The position numbers were made by a program, and so were the translations under genes. The notes under the pieces were generated by a model, which was given only the letters and a program-made list of their open reading frames with translations, was not told where the DNA came from and made no database searches. 10,025 nucleotides of DNA from Bacillota bacterium (GTDB taxonomy: Bacteria; Bacillota; Clostridia; Christensenellales; Borkfalkiaceae). The DNA is taken from the NCBI GenBank assembly GCA_003343805.1, contig QAKM01000050.1:1-10025 (forward strand), in the 5' to 3' direction. Shown here piece by piece: positions 6,019-10,025 of the stretch (position 1 is its first letter; every line of letters begins with the position of its first letter).

Positions 6019-6728
6019 TTCTCCTCCCTCCCCAGCACGTTCCCGATGCTGTAACGGGCGCTCAGCTCGTTTAGTTTGCCCGAAAGGAAGTAACTGTAAA
6101 CGCCCTCGGGGCTGCAGATGATGTGATCGCGCAAAGAGACGTTGTGCATGGAGCACAAGATCTCGAGCTGCGCGGTGAAGTCGTCGTCCTCACGGGAGGG
6201 CGTCGCCGGCCCCGTGATGTGGTTGTGTACCGCCACCATCGCCGCGGGCTTTGCCTCCACGAGGAAACGCGAGATCTCCTTGGGGTCGACGGAGGCCTGA
6301 AAGGACTTCTCCGAAGAGAAGCGGCGCACATTTTTGACGCAGTCCTTCCCGTCGAGGGAATACAGCTCGACGTACTCCTCCCGGGCGCCCTCGAACCGCT
6401 CGATGAGGAAGGGACGGAATGCCGCAAAGCTGAACGCCGAGGGAAGCTCGGGCTCCTTGAGCTGAGCGCGCGCATAAAAGATGCCGATGATGCGAAGGTA
6501 CGCCGCCGTGGACTCCCCCACGCCCGGCACTGCCTTGAGCTCCGCCATCTCCGCCCCGAGGACGGCACGGAGGCTCCCGAACGTAGACAGCAGGCGGTGC
6601 GCCAGCTCGTTCGTGTTCTTGCGCGGGATGGCGTTGAAGAGCAGGATCTCGAGCAGTTCGTGCTCCTGAAGCGAGCCTTCCGCCGACTCCAGCCGCTCCA
6701 GCATCCGTTGTCTGTGCCCCTCGTGCAT
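6015..6728 (-). CDS. radC: RadC family JAB/JAMM-domain protein
   Basis: This encodes 237 residues, typical of clostridial RadC. A helical N-terminal region includes a helix-hairpin-helix-like segment (AVPGVGES, 66-73), suggesting DNA contact. The C-terminal RadC/MPN domain (about 100-218) carries the JAMM metal motif: H168 and H170 in HNH, then S178 and D181, with a glutamate at 117-121 as the probable fourth element. The usual HPSG is here HITG. The family was named for DNA repair, but its biochemical role is unsettled; a metal-dependent hydrolase fold is what the sequence supports. The ATG at 6728 follows GGGAGG by 5 nt, about 14 nt after the predicted transcription start. It is the first gene of an operon with a two-component system, and its stop overlaps the kinase start by 4 nt. 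Confidence 0.95.
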   Translation of the reverse strand: MHEGHRQRMLERLESAEGSLQEHELLEILLFNAIPRKNTNELAHRLLSTFGSLRAVLGAEMAELKAVPGVGESTAAYLRIIGIFYARAQLKEPELPSAFSFAAFRPFLIERFEGAREEYVELYSLDGKDCVKNVRRFSSEKSFQASVDPKEISRFLVEAKPAAMVAVHNHITGPATPSREDDDFTAQLEILCSMHNVSLRDHIICSPEGVYSYFLSGKLNELSARYSIGNVLGREEK

Positions 6729-6748
6729 AAGCCCCTCCCGTTTGGTCT

Positions 6749-6777
6749 ATTTTAACATATTTCCCGAAGAGCGTCAA
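6749..6777 (-). promoter_or_regulatory. Sigma-A promoter of radC operon (extended -10)
   Basis: Minus-strand TTGACG (6772-6777) and TAAAAT (6749-6754) are 17 bp apart, with TG one base before the -10 (extended -10). The predicted start is near 6742, leaving a very short leader with the ribosome site. No obvious operator for the encoded regulator is seen. Confidence 0.85.
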
Positions 6778-6788
6778 GCCCGCAGCGC

Positions 6789-6815
6789 AAAAAGGGCTCC
6801 CAAAGGAGTCCTTTT
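6789..6815 (-). terminator. Intrinsic terminator of the lipoprotein gene
   Basis: On the minus strand, AAAAGG, a mismatch and CTCC pair with GGAG, a mismatch and CCTTTT around a TTTG loop, ending in five T. It starts about 18 nt after the lipoprotein stop. The opposite strand can form a similar stem (G-U in place of the mismatch), so it may act in both directions, although no plus-strand gene is present. Confidence 0.78.
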
Positions 6816-6833
6816 GCCAACAAAACGCAACTT

Positions 6834-7526
6834 TTACGCGGGATGCTGTTCCGTCGCCTCGCGGTGCATCTCCACAAAGGCATCGATGCGGTCATGAAGC
6901 CAATCCCTGTCGATCGTCTGGTATTCCCCGCCGATGAGGGGGAAGGCCTTGCCGACGACGGGCGTGCGCGTGATGCTATGCTCGTAGACGCGGAACTCGT
7001 CCCCGAAGGTCGCCGCCTCGGCCGATGCCACATACTTCCAGACGAAGTATGCAACGGGATGTTCGTCCTGATAGATGATGTAGGAAACATAGTCCTCGTC
7101 CAAGAGCCCGTCCACGGCCGCCTGATCGTCCGCCGCCTCGAGCGCATCCAGCCACTGCTCGTAGGAGAACCCGCAGGGCTTCCACTCATACTCCATGCAG
7201 TTGCGCTCGGCAACGCCCGGGAAGGGCGAAACTTCGCTGTCGGGCGAATAATTCCCGACCTCGATGCTCTTGCCGGCGGCTGCAAGCCCGTCGGCATAGC
7301 CCGAATTGATGTAGATGCGCCGGCCGTCCTCGTTGACGATGAGCACCATGAGCTCCTGTGAGTCAAAGACGTCCTGTTCGTAGACGCCGTCCACCGTCAC
7401 GCCCGCCCCGTCGGGGAGCAAGGGCGCCGGGGTCGTCTCCTCCGGCTTACAGGCCGCAAACGCGATGACGGACGCTGCCGCGATCCCGGCAGCCAGAACG
7501 CCCGCGAGTATTCTTTTCTTCTTCAT
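6834..7526 (-). CDS. Small lipoprotein of unknown function
   Basis: This encodes 230 residues with a clear lipoprotein signal: KKK at 2-4, a hydrophobic alanine-rich stretch (6-24) and a lipobox ending in C26 (FAAC), followed by an acidic, proline-containing linker. Leucine or valine is more usual at the -3 position than F, but the signal is otherwise good. The mature part (about 45-230) is acidic and rich in aromatics, with no family I recognise. It should be anchored on the outer face of the cytoplasmic membrane. The ATG at 7526 has GGAGG 5 nt upstream; an apparent longer reading starts inside the promoter and is rejected. It forms a single-gene transcription unit with its own consensus promoter and terminator, so expression is probably strong and constitutive. 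Confidence 0.88.
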   Translation of the reverse strand: MKKKRILAGVLAAGIAAASVIAFAACKPEETTPAPLLPDGAGVTVDGVYEQDVFDSQELMVLIVNEDGRRIYINSGYADGLAAAGKSIEVGNYSPDSEVSPFPGVAERNCMEYEWKPCGFSYEQWLDALEAADDQAAVDGLLDEDYVSYIIYQDEHPVAYFVWKYVASAEAATFGDEFRVYEHSITRTPVVGKAFPLIGGEYQTIDRDWLHDRIDAFVEMHREATEQHPA

Positions 7527-7557
7527 CCGATCCTCCACTTGTCTGCATTGTAATGTG

Positions 7558-7586
7558 ATTATACCGCATTCCCGCCCGCCTGTCAA
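7558..7586 (-). promoter_or_regulatory. Perfect-consensus sigma-A promoter of the lipoprotein gene
   Basis: Minus-strand TTGACA (7581-7586) and TATAAT (7558-7563) both match consensus exactly and are 17 bp apart. The predicted start is near 7551, with a leader of about 25 nt before the ATG. Confidence 0.92.
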
Positions 7587-7608
7587 CCGCTCACTCGCAA
7601 AACGTCGG

Positions 7609-7637
7609 AAAAAAGCCCTCCCGTCGGGGAGGGCTTT
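7609..7637 (-). terminator. Intrinsic terminator of the M20 peptidase gene
   Basis: A perfect 8-bp stem (GCCCTCCC with GGGAGGGC) flanks a CGAC loop, is extended by A-T pairs and is followed by six T on the minus strand. It begins about 16 nt after the peptidase stop and lies before the lipoprotein promoter. Confidence 0.93.
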
Positions 7638-7652
7638 GCGAACGCGGTCCGC

Positions 7653-8918
7653 TTATTTCGTAAGGCGCTCGACGGCCTTCTTGTAGATGTCGATGAGCAG
7701 GCCCACGCGCTCGACGGAGATGTACTCGTCGGGCTGATGGGCAAGCGCGGGATCGCCGGGGAACTCGGGCCCGAAGCCGACGCCGTTTTTCAGGGCGCGG
7801 GCATACGTGCCGCCGCCGATCGCGACGGGCTCTGCCTTCTGTCCCGTGCATTCCTCGTAGACTTCGGCGAGCGTTTTCACGAGCGCGCTGTCCTTCGCGT
7901 GATAGAGCGGCGGCTGGAAGTTGATGGTCTCGTAGAGCAGGCCCATCTTGTTGACGGCCGCGATGATCTCCTCGTAAGGGATGCTCGCGGGATAGCGGAT
8001 ATCGACGACGATCTGAAGCTGGCCCTTGCGGAATTTGACGACGTTGGGCGACATCGTGAGCCGGCCCGTCTCGTCCTCGAACTTGGTGAGCCCGTACTTG
8101 TCGCGGAACAGGCAGTCGATGACGTTCTTGATTTCGGGGATGTGCTCGAAGTATTTGAGGAGGGGCAGCATGGCGTTTTCGCCGAGCTCGGGCGTGGAGC
8201 CGTGCGCGCTCTTGCCGATGCAGATGAGCTTCTTGCCCTTGATCTTGAGGCCGAAGCTCTCCGCCTTGGGGATCTGGATGCTGCGGGGCAGCACTTCGCA
8301 GTAGCTGCAGACCATGTTGGGAGCGCTTCCGCCCTGCATATAGAGGAAGGGCGCGCGGTCAAACACGAAGTGGAAACGGAGCTGCAGGATGCCCTTTTCC
8401 GCATAGATGACGGGGAAGTCCGCATCGGGAGAGAAGCCCGTCTCGGGCATGTGCGCGACTTCGTTGTAGTGCTCGATGCAGCGCCAGCCGCACTCTTCGT
8501 TGCAGCCGACGATGAGCTTGATCTTCTTGCCCGGGACGAAGCCCTCGTCCTTGAGTGCCTTCAGAGCATAGAGCGCGCAGACCGCAGGGCCCTTGTCGTC
8601 CGTCGTACCGCGGCCCCAGATCTTGCCGTCGGAGATCTCGCCGCCGAAGGGATCGTGCGTCCAGCCCTCCCCCGCGGGGACGACATCGAGGTGGCAGAGA
8701 ATGGCAAATTCCTCCCCTTCGCCGAAGATGACTTCGCCCACATAATTATCGTAGTTATGCGTTTCAAAGCCCATGCCCGCCGCAAGGGCAAGGAAATCGG
8801 CAAGGCACTTTGCCGCACCCTCGCCGAAGGGCGTTCTGGGCGTTCCCTTCGCGAGCGCAGAGTTCGTCTTGACGAGATCCGAGATCGCCCGGACCGCTTC
8901 TTCCTGATACCGTTCCAT
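7653..8918 (-). CDS. M20-family metallopeptidase, PepV-like dipeptidase
   Basis: This encodes 421 residues and resembles PepV/Sapep-type dinuclear zinc dipeptidases, which release amino acids from dipeptides in the cytoplasm. Metal and catalytic positions are visible: H76 and D78 in CHLDVVP, GRGTTDDKGP (102-111) with the bridging aspartate, the E141/E142 pair in NEECGW, D165 in SPDADFP, H238 in SAHGSTPE and H394 in AHQPDE. Everything needed for activity is present. There is no signal peptide. At 421 residues it is somewhat shorter than PepV (about 470), probably through shorter lid-domain loops. The start at 8918 has GGAG 9 nt upstream. An in-frame extension to 8993 crosses the promoter and is rejected. 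It forms a single-gene unit with its own promoter and terminator. The exact substrate (general dipeptides, carnosine-like or beta-Ala peptides) is not determined by sequence. Confidence 0.94.
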   Translation of the reverse strand: MERYQEEAVRAISDLVKTNSALAKGTPRTPFGEGAAKCLADFLALAAGMGFETHNYDNYVGEVIFGEGEEFAILCHLDVVPAGEGWTHDPFGGEISDGKIWGRGTTDDKGPAVCALYALKALKDEGFVPGKKIKLIVGCNEECGWRCIEHYNEVAHMPETGFSPDADFPVIYAEKGILQLRFHFVFDRAPFLYMQGGSAPNMVCSYCEVLPRSIQIPKAESFGLKIKGKKLICIGKSAHGSTPELGENAMLPLLKYFEHIPEIKNVIDCLFRDKYGLTKFEDETGRLTMSPNVVKFRKGQLQIVVDIRYPASIPYEEIIAAVNKMGLLYETINFQPPLYHAKDSALVKTLAEVYEECTGQKAEPVAIGGGTYARALKNGVGFGPEFPGDPALAHQPDEYISVERVGLLIDIYKKAVERLTK

Positions 8919-8971
8919 TATGATACACTCCGTTATCGCAGCCAAAGCCGCGTTTTTTGCAATACCGCTCC

Positions 8972-9000
8972 ATTGTAGCATGATACGTTGCAAATGTCAA
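8972..9000 (-). promoter_or_regulatory. Sigma-A promoter of the M20 peptidase gene
   Basis: Minus-strand TTGACA (8995-9000) and TACAAT (8972-8977) are 17 bp apart, with TG one base before the -10. The predicted start is near 8965, giving a leader of about 47 nt. The leader can form a small 6-bp hairpin at 8937-8952, with a G-U pair and a four-base loop, of uncertain relevance. Confidence 0.88.
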
Positions 9001-9034
9001 CCGCAAAAAAATGAATCAACGTTAAAAGAGTGTG

Positions 9035-9060
9035 AAAAAACGGCAGAATACTCTGCCGTT
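9035..9060 (-). terminator. Intrinsic terminator of gdhA
   Basis: AACGGCAGA pairs with TCTGCCGTT around a GTAT loop, and the minus-strand transcript then runs into a T tract. Flanking TGTGA/CACA bases (9031-9066) can lengthen the stem. It lies about 45 nt after the gdhA stop. Its symmetric A and T runs could let it work in both directions. Confidence 0.88.
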
Positions 9061-9104
9061 TTCACATCAAATCGTCGGAATGCGATCGTTATACAGGCCG
9101 GGGC

Positions 9105-10025
<921 letters not shown>

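Noticed and set aside
4540..6054. Long plus-strand open frame (504 codons) opposite the kinase and regulator genes
   Set aside because: The minus strand here carries two clear, intact protein families in overlapping operon order. The plus-strand product is low-complexity, rich in R, D, E and H, without domains, ribosome site or promoter; it is a GC-rich shadow frame.
8937..8958. Plus-strand hairpin followed by six T, terminator-like
   Set aside because: On the plus strand the 6-bp stem contains an A-C mismatch and no gene is transcribed toward it; chance is likely.
7737..8978. Plus-strand open frame (413 codons) opposite the M20 peptidase
   Set aside because: Complement of a strongly conserved peptidase gene; the translation has no recognisable motif and no start signals, and it crosses the peptidase promoter.
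8919..8993. N-terminal extension of the M20 peptidase
   Set aside because: It spans the -10 box and begins inside the promoter spacer; the added residues do not resemble the family.

Overview
The window is a GC-rich bacterial chromosome segment. Every gene I can support lies on the minus strand. Strong AGGAGG-type ribosome sites, near-consensus sigma-A promoters with 17-bp spacers, U-tailed intrinsic terminators and the protein types (clostridial-style RadC, PepV-like M20 dipeptidase, LiaS/DesK-type kinase, NADP-type glutamate dehydrogenase) point to a Bacillota member, probably a GC-rich gut-type Clostridia lineage. The lineage is inferred; no rRNA or other marker is present. The code is standard, with TGA, TAG and TAA all used as stops.

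Layout, read in the direction of transcription (high to low coordinates). (1) 9105-10025: the C-terminal two thirds of a glutamate dehydrogenase gene (gdhA), cut by the window edge and closed by a hairpin terminator at about 9035-9060. (2) 7653-8918: a single-gene unit for an M20-family dipeptidase with its own promoter (8972-9000) and terminator (7609-7637). (3) 6834-7526: a single-gene unit for a small lipoprotein of unknown function behind a perfect-consensus promoter (7558-7586), ended by a terminator at 6789-6815. (4) 4114-6728: a three-gene operon, radC, sensor histidine kinase, NarL/LuxR-type response regulator. It starts at promoter 6749-6777 and ends at terminator 4043-4065. (5) 30-3959: a five-gene operon from promoter 3990-4018. 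It encodes a two-TM chain-length-determinant-like membrane protein, a GIY-YIG domain protein, a nucleotidyltransferase-fold protein, an unrecognised protein with a PriA-like N-terminus, and a cytoplasmic type I L-asparaginase. The first four overlap each other by 7-8 nt. A further gene may begin at position 26 and run off the left edge.

There is no gene-free stretch over 300 bases. The gaps hold only promoters, leaders and terminators. I see no tRNA, rRNA, CRISPR array, insertion sequence, prophage gene or recognisable riboswitch.

Most of this is ordinary core metabolism and housekeeping. The parts worth a second look are the tightly coupled mixed operon at 30-3959, especially the 206-residue protein at 1060-1680, and the coupling of radC to a two-component system that has no adjacent target gene. 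I found no convincing evidence of an undescribed defence or mobile system.
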